Translations under genes and position numbers: made by a program
The notes under the pieces: model-generated
Told to the model about the DNA's origin: nothing
Seen by the model: only the letters and a program-made list of their open reading frames with translations
Database searches by the model: none
Shown: one piece after another, positions 7,491-15,343 of the stretch
Layout of the letters: the number at the start of each line of letters is the position of its first letter
Numbering within the stretch: position 1 is the first letter of the stretch
Origin: an uncultured Eubacteriales bacterium
GTDB lineage: Bacteria; Bacillota; Clostridia; Peptostreptococcales; Anaerovoracaceae
DNA length: 55,629 bases
Reading direction: 5' to 3'
Assembly: GCA_949289445.1 (NCBI GenBank)
Contig: CASEOD010000162.1
Location: forward strand, 1 to 55,629

Positions 7491-10400
7491 TCAGATCCGT
7501 TCCACGCCGATACCCGTTTTATGGCCGTTGAGGTCGAACTCTTTCAGGCCTTCTGCAGTTTCGACAGAAACTGCCAGAGTCTCTTTGCAGATATATCCCC
7601 TGAAGGTGTCGATCGCCTTCTGCACAGCTTCGTCTGCGGCAACAAAGATTTTAATATTGTCCATCATCTCAAAATCTTCCTGCTTACGCATCTGCTGTAC
7701 CTTGGAGATCAGTTCTCTTGCCAGACCCTCTGTGGCAAGTTCTTCTGTCACAGTGGTGTCCAAAATCGTGAACACGTTATTTTCCATGGCAACGGCGAAG
7801 CCTTCTTTTGCGTTGATTCTCACGTCTACGAAGTCCTTTTCAATGTCAAAGTCTTCGCCATCCAGATTTAACACTGCTTTGCCTTCTGCTTCCAGCTTTC
7901 CAACGAATTCAGCTGCATTTTCCTTTGCCAGCGCGCCGCCGAAGGCTTTGATCTTTTTACCCAGCACAGGACCTGCGACCTTGAAATTAGGCTTCAGAGA
8001 GAAGTTCATATACCGATCGAGTTCTTCCGCAAAGACAACCTTCTTTACATTGAGTTCCTCCATGATCAACGGTGTCAGATCCTCAATAACCTGCTGATAC
8101 TTTCCATCCACCAGAATTTCGGAAAGCGGCTGTCTTACCTTGATTCTTTCCTTTTCTCTGGTGCCTCTGCCCAACGCAACCAGCGTTCTGACAAGATCCA
8201 TTCTCTCTTCGACCTTTTTATCAATCAGCTCTTCTTTTGCTTCAGGAAAGAAAGCAATGTGAACAGTTTCCTCACCGGTCAGATTGGTATAGATTTCATC
8301 GGACAGGAACGGCGCAATCGGCGCGATCAGTTTTGCTGTACCTGCCAGAACCTCATAAGTGGTGGCATATACGCTCTTCTTGTCTTCTGTCATCTCTTCC
8401 GCATAGAACCTTCTTCTCGCTCTTCTGATGTACCAGTTGGACAGATCCTCTGCCACAAAGTCGGTGATGGCTCTCACGGTCTTCATATGGTCATAGCTGT
8501 CCATATACTCGGTTACATCTTTGATCAGCTGATTGTACTTGGACAGAATCCATCTGTCCAGTTCAGGCCTGCTCTCATAATCGACAGAAAGCTGATCTGC
8601 CTGTACATTGTCCTGATTGGAGTACAGAACAAAGAAGTTGTATACGTTTTTCAGCGTTCCGAAGAATTTGCTTACCACATCGATGAGACCGTCTTCGTCA
8701 AACTTGGTCGGTGTCCACGCCGGGGAAACGGACAGCAGGTACCAGCGGGTGGCATCTGCGCCGTACTTGTCGAACAGTTCAAACGGTGATACGGTATTTC
8801 CTCTGGATTTGGACATCTTCTTGCCTTCTTTATCCAGAATCAGGTCATTGACCAGAACATTTTTATAAGGGGCTTTCCCCATGATAAAGGTGGAGATAGC
8901 CATAAGAGAATAGAACCAGCCTCTGGTCTGGTCAATACCCTCGCAGATAAAGTCTGCAGGGAACAGTTTCTCCTCAAAATGCTCCTTATTCTCAAACGGA
9001 TAGTGCCACTGCGCAAACGGCATTGCTCCGGAGTCAAACCAGCAGTCCATAACGTCAGGAATTCTGTTCATCGGTTTGCCGCAGTGCGGACAGGTGATAT
9101 GCACATCGTCCACATAAGGTCTGTGCAGTTCAATGGAAGTGTCGATATCCTCAATAGCTTTTTCCACCAGCTCTTCTCTGCTGCCGATACATTCCAGATG
9201 ACCGCACTCACATCTCCAGATAGGAATCGGCGTTCCCCAGTATCTGGAACGGGAAATTGCCCAGTCCTTTACTTCTGCAAGCCAGTTTCCGAATCTCTTT
9301 TCACCGACAAATTCAGGGAACCAGTTTACTGTATTGTTATTGGCAACCAGCTGATCCTTCAGCTTGCTCATTTCGATATACCAGGAAGGTTTCGCATAGT
9401 ACACCAGAGGTGTGCCGCATCTCCAGCAGTGAGGATAATTGTGTTCCAGCTTTGCTTTTGAGAAAATCTTGTTTTCCTGTGCCAGCCATTTGATGATGTC
9501 GACATCAAGACCTTCTTCCATAACAAAACGGCCTTCCCAAGGAGTTGCGGTGTAGCATCCCCGCTCATCTACAGGCTGCAGCATCGGCAGATCATATTTG
9601 CGTCCGCACTGATAGTCATCTTCGCCGAAAGCCGGTGCTGTATGAACAATACCTGTACCGTCTTCTACAGATACATAATCCATGCATGTTACAAAAAAGG
9701 CTTTCTTGTCTGCCTTTACAAACGGCATCAGCTGTTCGTACTCGATATATTCAAGGTCTTTGCCTTTCATTTCTTCCAGTATTTCATATTTGCCTTCACC
9801 CAGCACTTTGTCTGCCAGTGCCTTTGCAACATAGAATACATTGCCCTCTTCATCGCCTTCATTCATTTTTGCTTTGATATAATCGATGTCAGGACCTACC
9901 GTTAGCACAGTATTGGAAGCCAGAGTCCACGGTGTTGTGGTCCATGCCAGGAAATACTCATTGTCGGCATCCTTTCTCTTGAACTTTGCCACCAGTGTAT
10001 TGACTTTGACCTCTTTGTACCCCTGAGCCACTTCGTGGGAAGCAAGGCCTGTTCCGCATCTCGGACAGTACGGCAAAATCTTGTGGCCTTCATAGATCAG
10101 ACCTGCCTTAAAAAATTCTTTCAGAATCCACCAGCCTGATTCAATATAATCGTTGTTTAGGGTGATATATGGATTATCCAGATCCACAAGGTAACCCATT
10201 CTCTCCGTCATCTCTCTCCACATATCTGTGTAGGTGAACACTGATTCCTTACATTTTTCGTTAAACTCTTTAATACCGTATTTTTCGATATCCTGCTTAC
10301 CGCTCATGCCCAGCTGCTTTTCCACTTCAATTTCCACAGGCAGACCATGAGTATCCCATCCGGCTTTTCTGTTTACCTGATAGCCCTTCATAGTCTTATA

Positions 10401-10607
10401 ACGGCAAATAGAATCCTTCAGAGTTCTGGCCATTACATGGTGAATACCCGGCTTGCCATTGGCAGTCGGAGGACCCTCAAAGAAAATAAATTTTTCGCAT
10501 CCTTCTCTTGCTGTCACGCATTTATGCAGCAAATCTTCTTCTTTCCACTTTTCAACCTGCTCGTTCTGCACGTCAGCCACAGGTTTGTCTGATAATTTTT
10601 TGAACAT
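7491..10607 (-). CDS. ileS: Isoleucyl-tRNA synthetase, IleS2-like with altered HIGH motif
   Basis: Charges tRNA-Ile; cytosolic class I synthetase of 1038 residues. The HIGH-equivalent motif reads GIHH (54-57, within GKPGIHHVMAR), so the first and third positions are exchanged relative to HXGH. KMSKS is at 597-601. The editing (CP1) domain carries TTTPWTLASN at 223-232. Cys pairs CPRCG (181-185) and CPHCG (506-510) are possible metal sites. A long C-terminal anticodon-binding region follows, as in the eukaryote-like IleS2 group, which tends to resist mupirocin. Controlled by the T-box leader upstream. AAAGGAAG precedes the ATG. Confidence 0.97.
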   Translation of the reverse strand: MFKKLSDKPVADVQNEQVEKWKEEDLLHKCVTAREGCEKFIFFEGPPTANGKPGIHHVMARTLKDSICRYKTMKGYQVNRKAGWDTHGLPVEIEVEKQLGMSGKQDIEKYGIKEFNEKCKESVFTYTDMWREMTERMGYLVDLDNPYITLNNDYIESGWWILKEFFKAGLIYEGHKILPYCPRCGTGLASHEVAQGYKEVKVNTLVAKFKRKDADNEYFLAWTTTPWTLASNTVLTVGPDIDYIKAKMNEGDEEGNVFYVAKALADKVLGEGKYEILEEMKGKDLEYIEYEQLMPFVKADKKAFFVTCMDYVSVEDGTGIVHTAPAFGEDDYQCGRKYDLPMLQPVDERGCYTATPWEGRFVMEEGLDVDIIKWLAQENKIFSKAKLEHNYPHCWRCGTPLVYYAKPSWYIEMSKLKDQLVANNNTVNWFPEFVGEKRFGNWLAEVKDWAISRSRYWGTPIPIWRCECGHLECIGSREELVEKAIEDIDTSIELHRPYVDDVHITCPHCGKPMNRIPDVMDCWFDSGAMPFAQWHYPFENKEHFEEKLFPADFICEGIDQTRGWFYSLMAISTFIMGKAPYKNVLVNDLILDKEGKKMSKSRGNTVSPFELFDKYGADATRWYLLSVSPAWTPTKFDEDGLIDVVSKFFGTLKNVYNFFVLYSNQDNVQADQLSVDYESRPELDRWILSKYNQLIKDVTEYMDSYDHMKTVRAITDFVAEDLSNWYIRRARRRFYAEEMTEDKKSVYATTYEVLAGTAKLIAPIAPFLSDEIYTNLTGEETVHIAFFPEAKEELIDKKVEERMDLVRTLVALGRGTREKERIKVRQPLSEILVDGKYQQVIEDLTPLIMEELNVKKVVFAEELDRYMNFSLKPNFKVAGPVLGKKIKAFGGALAKENAAEFVGKLEAEGKAVLNLDGEDFDIEKDFVDVRINAKEGFAVAMENNVFTILDTTVTEELATEGLARELISKVQQMRKQEDFEMMDNIKIFVAADEAVQKAIDTFRGYICKETLAVSVETAEGLKEFDLNGHKTGIGVERI

Positions 10608-10667
10608 TAGTATCTCTACTTCCTTTCCGTTTTTCCAATTGGGGTTTCATTTCTGTCCATTTCTCAG

Positions 10668-10688
10668 TGGATTTCTTTTAGAAATCCA
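10668..10688 (-). other. Hairpin in the ileS leader after the T-box terminator
   Basis: TGGATTTC (10668-10675) and GAAATCCA (10681-10688) form an eight-base-pair stem with a five-base loop, between the T-box terminator and the ileS ribosome site. A role in mRNA stability is possible; no known motif was recognised. Confidence 0.4.
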
Positions 10689-10697
10689 GTTAAGTCA

Positions 10698-10943
10698 TAA
10701 AAAAAATCCCCAACCGAAACTGTGATATTTCGATTAGGGACGATTCAATCTAAACCGCGGTACCACCCTAGTTGCATACCTCTAACAAGGCGCCTCTCAT
10801 TAAAGTGTCAGACTCCGGAGTGATATTCACAGGCGGCCTCACCGATCATCTCTCAGCAAACGATAATCTCTCTGTAAGGTTATTACGCCGCAGCTACTGG
10901 TTCCTTCACCGTCTGAATATAATATTTTTCAATACTTGCGTAC
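10698..10943 (-). promoter_or_regulatory. T-box riboswitch controlling ileS (isoleucine specifier)
   Basis: Tandem genetic-decision leader that reads uncharged tRNA. The T-box itself (TGGTACCGCGG, complement of 10755-10765) is exact. The specifier loop contains ATC (complement of 10822-10824) in the usual GAATATCAC context, giving isoleucine and matching the gene downstream. The terminator follows: arms around 10708-10719 and 10728-10741, then eight U at 10699-10706. Uncharged tRNA-Ile should favour the antiterminator and ileS transcription. Confidence 0.95.
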
Positions 10944-10949
10944 CCACTC

Positions 10950-10978
10950 ATTTTAGCACTTTTGCAGCCGTCATGCAA
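10950..10978 (-). promoter_or_regulatory. Promoter of the T-box/ileS transcript
   Basis: Leftward TTGCAT (10973-10978), 17-base spacer, TAAAAT (10950-10955). Confidence 0.65.
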
Positions 10979-11058
10979 GAGGAAAAAAGTGTTTTTTGAG
11001 ACAAGATTGCAGGGTCTTGAGCCCATTCCCCTCTTTGCCTTGTCTTTCTGTGTCATCC

Positions 11059-11556
11059 TCATTTACCGCAGATTCGCCTTCCTGTTTCCACATACTCCCG
11101 TGCACTCTCTCTGAGCAGTTTTTTGTTCGCTTCAGTAAGCTCTCTGACAGGCTTTGCAGGCCTTCCCACCGCCAGCACACCCGGCGGTATCACGGTATTT
11201 TCTGTGACCAGACTCCCCGCGCCGATAAGACTGCCTTCTCCGATACTCGCGCCGTTCATAACGATGGAACCCATGCCGATCATGGCGCCGTTTCCGATTT
11301 CACAGCCGTGAAGAATGCAGCCGTGTCCCACAGTTACATCATCTCCGATGATAAGCATGTAACCGGGATCTGTATGGAGACAGCAATGCTCCTGAATGTT
11401 CGATCGTTTTCCGATACGGACAGGTCCGTTATCGCCTCGAATTACTGCGTAATACAGTACCGTGGATTCCTCTCCCACAGTTACGTCTCCTGAGATAACA
11501 CATTCCTCCACAATATATGAACGGGTTTCTTTTTCTCCGTCAAACTGTTTTTTCAT
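11059..11556 (-). CDS. Gamma-carbonic-anhydrase-family hexapeptide protein
   Basis: A 165-residue left-handed beta-helix protein of the gamma-carbonic anhydrase/PaaY/YrdA group, predicted trimeric and cytosolic. Hexapeptide turns run through residues 20-130. RGD at 40-42 and NIQEH at 53-57 are the family signature. The three zinc-binding histidines are present: His61, His78 (VGHG) and His83 (ILHG). Whether it hydrates carbon dioxide or acts on a thioester cannot be told. The ATG at 11556 is chosen because GGAGG stands just before it; longer frames run back into the permease gene. It follows the permease stop by 14 bases, in one operon. Confidence 0.88.
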   Translation of the reverse strand: MKKQFDGEKETRSYIVEECVISGDVTVGEESTVLYYAVIRGDNGPVRIGKRSNIQEHCCLHTDPGYMLIIGDDVTVGHGCILHGCEIGNGAMIGMGSIVMNGASIGEGSLIGAGSLVTENTVIPPGVLAVGRPAKPVRELTEANKKLLRESAREYVETGRRICGK

Positions 11557-11570
11557 AAATCTTTCCTCCG

Positions 11571-12980
11571 TCACACATGTCTTGATTCCCCTTTGTGTCT
11601 TTTCCGGCCTTTTGCGTTTCCCGACAGAAAATAAAATATGATACCCAGAATTATCCACACAGCGAGACAGACTCTGGACTCTGCAGACAGATAAGACGGC
11701 ATGCCGGGCACAATCAGCAGAAGTACGAAGATAAAAGAAAGCACACTCCCTGTTACAGACAGCACCTGAAGCAAAGGTCTTTTGTCCTCCGGGCTGTTCT
11801 TCAGGGTGCGATATGATGCCATACAGGTATAACCGTATCCGATTGCGGCACCGATAGAGGACATGTCAACAATCCATCCGAGAACCTCTCTGCCGAACCA
11901 CGGTGCAGTCAGAGAAATGGCCATGACAAAGAGGATCGCATTTTTCGGAGTCTTTCTTTTCTCATCAATTCTGGCAAACCAGTCAGGCAGCGCTTTTTCT
12001 CTGGCCATGGAAAAAAGCAGACGGCTGGTGGCCATATAGAATCCTATGATGCCCGAAAGCACAGCGCATACCAGAGCAATACCGAGAAAAATCAGTCCCG
12101 CTTTTCCCATGATAATCTCGACAGCTTCGCCTGTGGGCCAGTCATAGTTCTCAGCCAGAAGAGCCGGCCACGGCATAACTGAACCCGTAATCGTATTGAT
12201 AACAACGTAGACGAGGCCTCCGAACAGGACGGCGAAAATCATAATACTCCCGGTCTTTTTCGGAGAGAAGTTAAACTCCTCGGCCGCCTGCGGAATAGAA
12301 TCAAAACCCACAAATGCCCATGGAGCCACAGCAACTACCGCTATCACTGATGCGATGGCAGACTTTCCCTCAGGATAAAAAGGTTTCAGATTTGAAAGGC
12401 GGACGTCAGGATTAAGCAGCGCTCCGACAGCCAGTACAAACACCGCAGCCACCAGAGACAGGGCCATTACTGTCTGCAGCCATCCCGCAACACTGATGCC
12501 TCTCATGGACAACAGTGCAAACAAAATCAGTGCGGCAGAAGCCAGCAGAATTTCTCCCGCATAAATATCCCATCCCGCCACAGAATAAAGATAACCGACT
12601 TCCAGAATACCTCCCAGCAGCTTGCGGCTCACAAGTCCCAGTGCTGTGGCATTGAGCGGCACAATACAAAGATAGGAAAGTCCAAGAAACCATCCACAGA
12701 GATAGGCATGTCCCGTTCCAAAAGTATTTTTTGCAAAGGTATATTCGCCTCCTGCCACAGGATATTTCTGCACCATATACCCATAATTCAGGGCTATGGT
12801 GATCATGACAAGCGCGGCGATAGCCATACCGATAACTGTTCCCATTGTTCCCGCTCTGGGAAGGAATGTGGTTCCGGGCATGACAAAAGCGCCCCAGCCA
12901 ATGATACTTCCCAGCGCCAGAGACCAGACATTGACAGGATTCAGCTTCCTTTCAAGTTTCAGTTCCGGATTTGTCTTCAT
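11571..12980 (-). CDS. APC-superfamily amino acid permease
   Basis: A 469-residue polytopic membrane protein of the amino acid-polyamine-organocation family, with about 12 helices. The first helix holds GSIIGWGAFVMPG, the unwound substrate-site motif of the fold, and the sixth region has VAPWAFVGFDSIPQAAEEF. It imports or exchanges an amino acid; the substrate is unknown. The start at 12980 is supported because the promoter would begin transcription near 13039, too close to an in-frame ATG at 13034 to leave a ribosome site, whereas AAAGG precedes 12980. It is co-transcribed with the gamma-carbonic-anhydrase-like gene. Confidence 0.9.
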   Translation of the reverse strand: MKTNPELKLERKLNPVNVWSLALGSIIGWGAFVMPGTTFLPRAGTMGTVIGMAIAALVMITIALNYGYMVQKYPVAGGEYTFAKNTFGTGHAYLCGWFLGLSYLCIVPLNATALGLVSRKLLGGILEVGYLYSVAGWDIYAGEILLASAALILFALLSMRGISVAGWLQTVMALSLVAAVFVLAVGALLNPDVRLSNLKPFYPEGKSAIASVIAVVAVAPWAFVGFDSIPQAAEEFNFSPKKTGSIMIFAVLFGGLVYVVINTITGSVMPWPALLAENYDWPTGEAVEIIMGKAGLIFLGIALVCAVLSGIIGFYMATSRLLFSMAREKALPDWFARIDEKRKTPKNAILFVMAISLTAPWFGREVLGWIVDMSSIGAAIGYGYTCMASYRTLKNSPEDKRPLLQVLSVTGSVLSFIFVLLLIVPGMPSYLSAESRVCLAVWIILGIIFYFLSGNAKGRKRHKGESRHV

Positions 12981-13045
12981 AGTACCCAACCTTTTCTTCT
13001 GTTTCAGATTTCTGATTTCAAATGCGTTATACATACAACCAGTTT

Positions 13046-13074
13046 ATTATACCATTTTTTCCCCGCAAATGTAA
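13046..13074 (-). promoter_or_regulatory. Promoter of the permease operon
   Basis: Leftward TTACAT (13069-13074), 17-base spacer, consensus TATAAT (13046-13051). It is back to back with the rightward promoter at 13109. Confidence 0.7.
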
Positions 13075-13108
13075 CCCGCATTCCCGCCCGAAGAGATGCA
13101 AAAAGAAC

Positions 13109-13136
13109 TTGTTTTGTCCCATAGAAATGATATAAT
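13109..13136 (+). promoter_or_regulatory. Promoter of the small membrane protein gene
   Basis: TTGTTT (13109-13114), 16-base spacer, consensus TATAAT (13131-13136), then GGGAGGTGAGG and an ATG. Confidence 0.65.
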
Positions 13137-13159
13137 TTACTTAATGGGAGGTGAGGTTT

Positions 13160-13366
13160 ATGCCACTGATGCTGCTGGGACTAATCTTTGCAATAGGTCT
13201 TTTTATTTATTATATAATGTCGACGAGTCCTCGGAAAAATGACAAAAGCAAAGAAACGCAGAATAACAGTCCAAAGAAAAGCGGAGATTTGAAAAAAGAG
13301 GAAAACGTCATCTTCCTGCCTGAAGATATAGAGAAAATCAAAAAACATCACAGGAAAAACAAGTAA
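13160..13366 (+). CDS. Small single-pass membrane protein, unknown function
   Basis: A 68-residue protein I do not recognise. One N-terminal hydrophobic helix (about residues 3-20) is followed by a highly charged Lys/Glu/Asn-rich cytosolic tail ending in a basic cluster (KKHHRKNK). It has a good promoter and a strong GGGAGGTGAGG ribosome site, which support a real gene; the ATG at 13160 is better placed than the GTG nine bases earlier. It precedes the metallophosphoesterase, separated by a stable hairpin. Confidence 0.7.
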   Translation: MPLMLLGLIFAIGLFIYYIMSTSPRKNDKSKETQNNSPKKSGDLKKEENVIFLPEDIEKIKKHHRKNK

Positions 13367-13391
13367 ATCCCTGTATGATTTCGCACAGAAC

Positions 13392-13426
13392 CGCCTCTGA
13401 TGCATATATTGCTCAGAGGTGTTTTT
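13392..13426 (+). promoter_or_regulatory. Hairpin with U-run that contains the next gene's ribosome site
   Basis: CGCCTCTGA (13392-13400) pairs with TCAGAGGTG (13413-13421, one G-U), then TTTTT (13422-13426) directly before an ATG at 13427. It is shaped like a terminator for the small gene. The AGAGG ribosome site of the metallophosphoesterase lies inside the 3' arm, so it could attenuate either transcription or translation. Confidence 0.6.
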
Positions 13427-14254
13427 ATGTACAGCCAAAAACGAATACAGAAGTCTTTTGAAAAAGCATATCATATTTCTATGAATGATCATTCTAAAAT
13501 CGTCATGATGAGCGACTGTCACAGAGGAGCGGGCACCTGGGCAGACAGTTTTATCCACAACAGGCCCATCTATACGGCAGCCCTGAAATATTACTATCAG
13601 AACGGATTCACCTATATCGAGCTGGGAGACGGCGACGAACTCTGGGAGAATCGCCGCTTTTCTGATATCTACAGTACTCATCGGGAAATCTATCATCTCC
13701 TGCATCAGTTTCACAGAGAAAACAGGCTCTTTCTCCTGTTCGGAAACCACGACCGTATCAAGGAAAACAGCGCCTATGTGTGGAAGGGCTTCTCTGATGT
13801 CATACCCTTCTATGAGTCTATTATCCTGCACCACGGCGGCAGCCTTCCTGTCTACATGTTTCACGGTTATCAGGGAGATTTTCTCAATGACAGTCTCTGG
13901 AAGGCTGCCCGCTTTCTGGTACGCTACCTATGGAAACCCCTTGAACTCAGAGGATTTAAGGACCCTACCAGTGCGGCGAAAAACTATACCAGAATCCGAA
14001 AAATCGAAGAGTCTTTCATTACCTTCAGCTGCAGAAACAAATGCGTTCTGGCCGCCGGTCACACTCATAAACCGACTCTGACAAAGACTGGCTGCGGCAT
14101 GTATTTCAACAGCGGCAGCTGCGTGCACCCTGAGGCTGTCACCGCCATTGAACTGGAAAAAGGCAGAGCATCTTTAATCAAATGGTCTGTATGCGCCCGT
14201 GATGATATGAGTCTGTATGTTTGCCGGGAAACACTGAAAGAACTGCCCGTCTGA
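13427..14254 (+). CDS. Calcineurin-like metallophosphoesterase
   Basis: A 275-residue binuclear metallophosphatase. Visible metal and active-site motifs: SDCHRG near residue 29, LGDGDE near 66, GNHD near 107 (LLFGNHDR), MFHGYQGD near 145 and GHTH near 213. The architecture resembles UDP-2,3-diacylglucosamine hydrolase and related phosphoesterases, but the organism makes no lipid A signal here, so the substrate is unknown. The ATG at 13427 is preferred over an in-frame one 27 bases earlier because AGAGG lies seven bases before it. It converges on the ZIP transporter gene. Confidence 0.87.
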   Translation: MYSQKRIQKSFEKAYHISMNDHSKIVMMSDCHRGAGTWADSFIHNRPIYTAALKYYYQNGFTYIELGDGDELWENRRFSDIYSTHREIYHLLHQFHRENRLFLLFGNHDRIKENSAYVWKGFSDVIPFYESIILHHGGSLPVYMFHGYQGDFLNDSLWKAARFLVRYLWKPLELRGFKDPTSAAKNYTRIRKIEESFITFSCRNKCVLAAGHTHKPTLTKTGCGMYFNSGSCVHPEAVTAIELEKGRASLIKWSVCARDDMSLYVCRETLKELPV

Positions 14255-14295
14255 TTCTGAATTACGCCGGCTTTACGTTCAAGACGGTACTGCAG

Positions 14296-15087
14296 TTATC
14301 CCAACGCCACATCGAGAATCATCATGATGATAAATCCGACACCGAACCCCACAGTGCCCATATTACTGTGTTTTCCTTCAGCGGTCTCGGGAATCAGTTC
14401 CTCTACGACCACATAGATCATCGCTCCGGCGGCAAAAGACAGAATATAAGGTAAAACCGGTGTCACCAGATGTGTCAGAAGTATGGTGATTCCGGCAGCA
14501 GCCGGCTCTACCGCCCCTGAAGCGGCGCCACAGGCAAAGGCTTTGCCCCGGCTCATGCCGTTTTCGCTGCGCAGCGGCATGGAAATAACCGCACCTTCCG
14601 GAAAATTCTGGATGGCAATTCCCAGGGACAGAGTCAATGCCGCCGCATAAGTCATGCCCTGACTTCCTTCCAGCATCCCCGCAAAGACTACTCCCACCGC
14701 CATTCCTTCCGGAATATTGTGAAGAGTCACAGCCAGTACAAGCATGGTATTCTTTTTCAGTCTTCCTTCCTCTCCTGTCGGCAGGATACCTTCTTTCTCT
14801 CCGTCCATGTGCATGTGAGGCACAGTTTTATCCAAAACCAGCAAAAAAGCAATTCCCAGCATCAGTCCCACAGCGGCAGGTATGAATGCCAGCTTTCCCA
14901 TATGGGCTGACTGATCCATGGCAGGAATCAGCAGTGACCATACCGATGCCGCTGTCATAACTCCCGATGCAAAACCCAGCAGTCCCTTCTGTATCGGCGT
15001 ACTGATTTGATTTTTCAGCAGAAATACACAGGCAGCGCCCAGCGTCGTTCCCGCAAAAGGCAACAATAATCCCACTATCAGTTCCAT
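14296..15087 (-). CDS. ZIP-family metal transporter
   Basis: A 263-residue, eight-helix ZIP transporter of the bacterial GufA/ZupT group, importing zinc or other divalent metals across the inner membrane. The binuclear centre residues are seen: HNIPEG (His123, Asn124, Glu127) in helix 4 and NFPEG (Asn161, Glu164) in helix 5. A His/Asp/Glu-rich cytosolic loop follows helix 3 (HMHMDGEKEG near 91-100). AAGGAAGAG precedes the ATG. It stands alone between the metallophosphoesterase and pnp; no Zur box was recognised. Confidence 0.9.
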   Translation of the reverse strand: MELIVGLLLPFAGTTLGAACVFLLKNQISTPIQKGLLGFASGVMTAASVWSLLIPAMDQSAHMGKLAFIPAAVGLMLGIAFLLVLDKTVPHMHMDGEKEGILPTGEEGRLKKNTMLVLAVTLHNIPEGMAVGVVFAGMLEGSQGMTYAAALTLSLGIAIQNFPEGAVISMPLRSENGMSRGKAFACGAASGAVEPAAAGITILLTHLVTPVLPYILSFAAGAMIYVVVEELIPETAEGKHSNMGTVGFGVGFIIMMILDVALG

Positions 15088-15188
15088 ACCACTCTTCCTT
15101 TTCTTCTTTCATTATTAATATCAGTATACCCGGAAATCCGTATAAATCACAGATAAATCAAACTGCAGAGTCATAACCAAAACCACCC

Positions 15189-15234
15189 GGCATCAGCAGT
15201 GACTGCAGCTCCGAAATGACTGTCTGCTGATGCC
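15189..15234. repeat. Perfect 11-bp inverted repeat upstream of the ZIP gene
   Basis: GGCATCAGCAG (15189-15199) and CTGCTGATGCC (15224-15234) are perfectly complementary across a 24-base loop. It lies in the 256-base spacer between pnp and the ZIP transporter, which otherwise holds the pnp terminator and no supported gene. It is not followed by a U-run. It may be a regulator site or a leader structure. Confidence 0.55.
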
Positions 15235-15279
15235 CTTCAGTCCTGACCCTCCTGCCGCAATTCCAAAACGGCGCAGATA

Positions 15280-15316
15280 CCCGAAAGAAAGAGAGTTGCC
15301 GAATATTCGGCAACTC
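15280..15316 (-). terminator. Terminator of pnp
   Basis: Ten-base-pair perfect stem GAGTTGCCGA/TCGGCAACTC (15293-15316) with a four-base loop, then a U-rich tail in the leftward RNA. Confidence 0.8.
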
Positions 15317-15343
15317 CTTATCTTTATCTTCTTTAGTCATTAT

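Noticed and set aside
15158..15340. Open frame of 60 codons after pnp, - strand
   Set aside because: Overlaps the pnp terminator and has no ribosome site, although its last 20 residues look protein-like.
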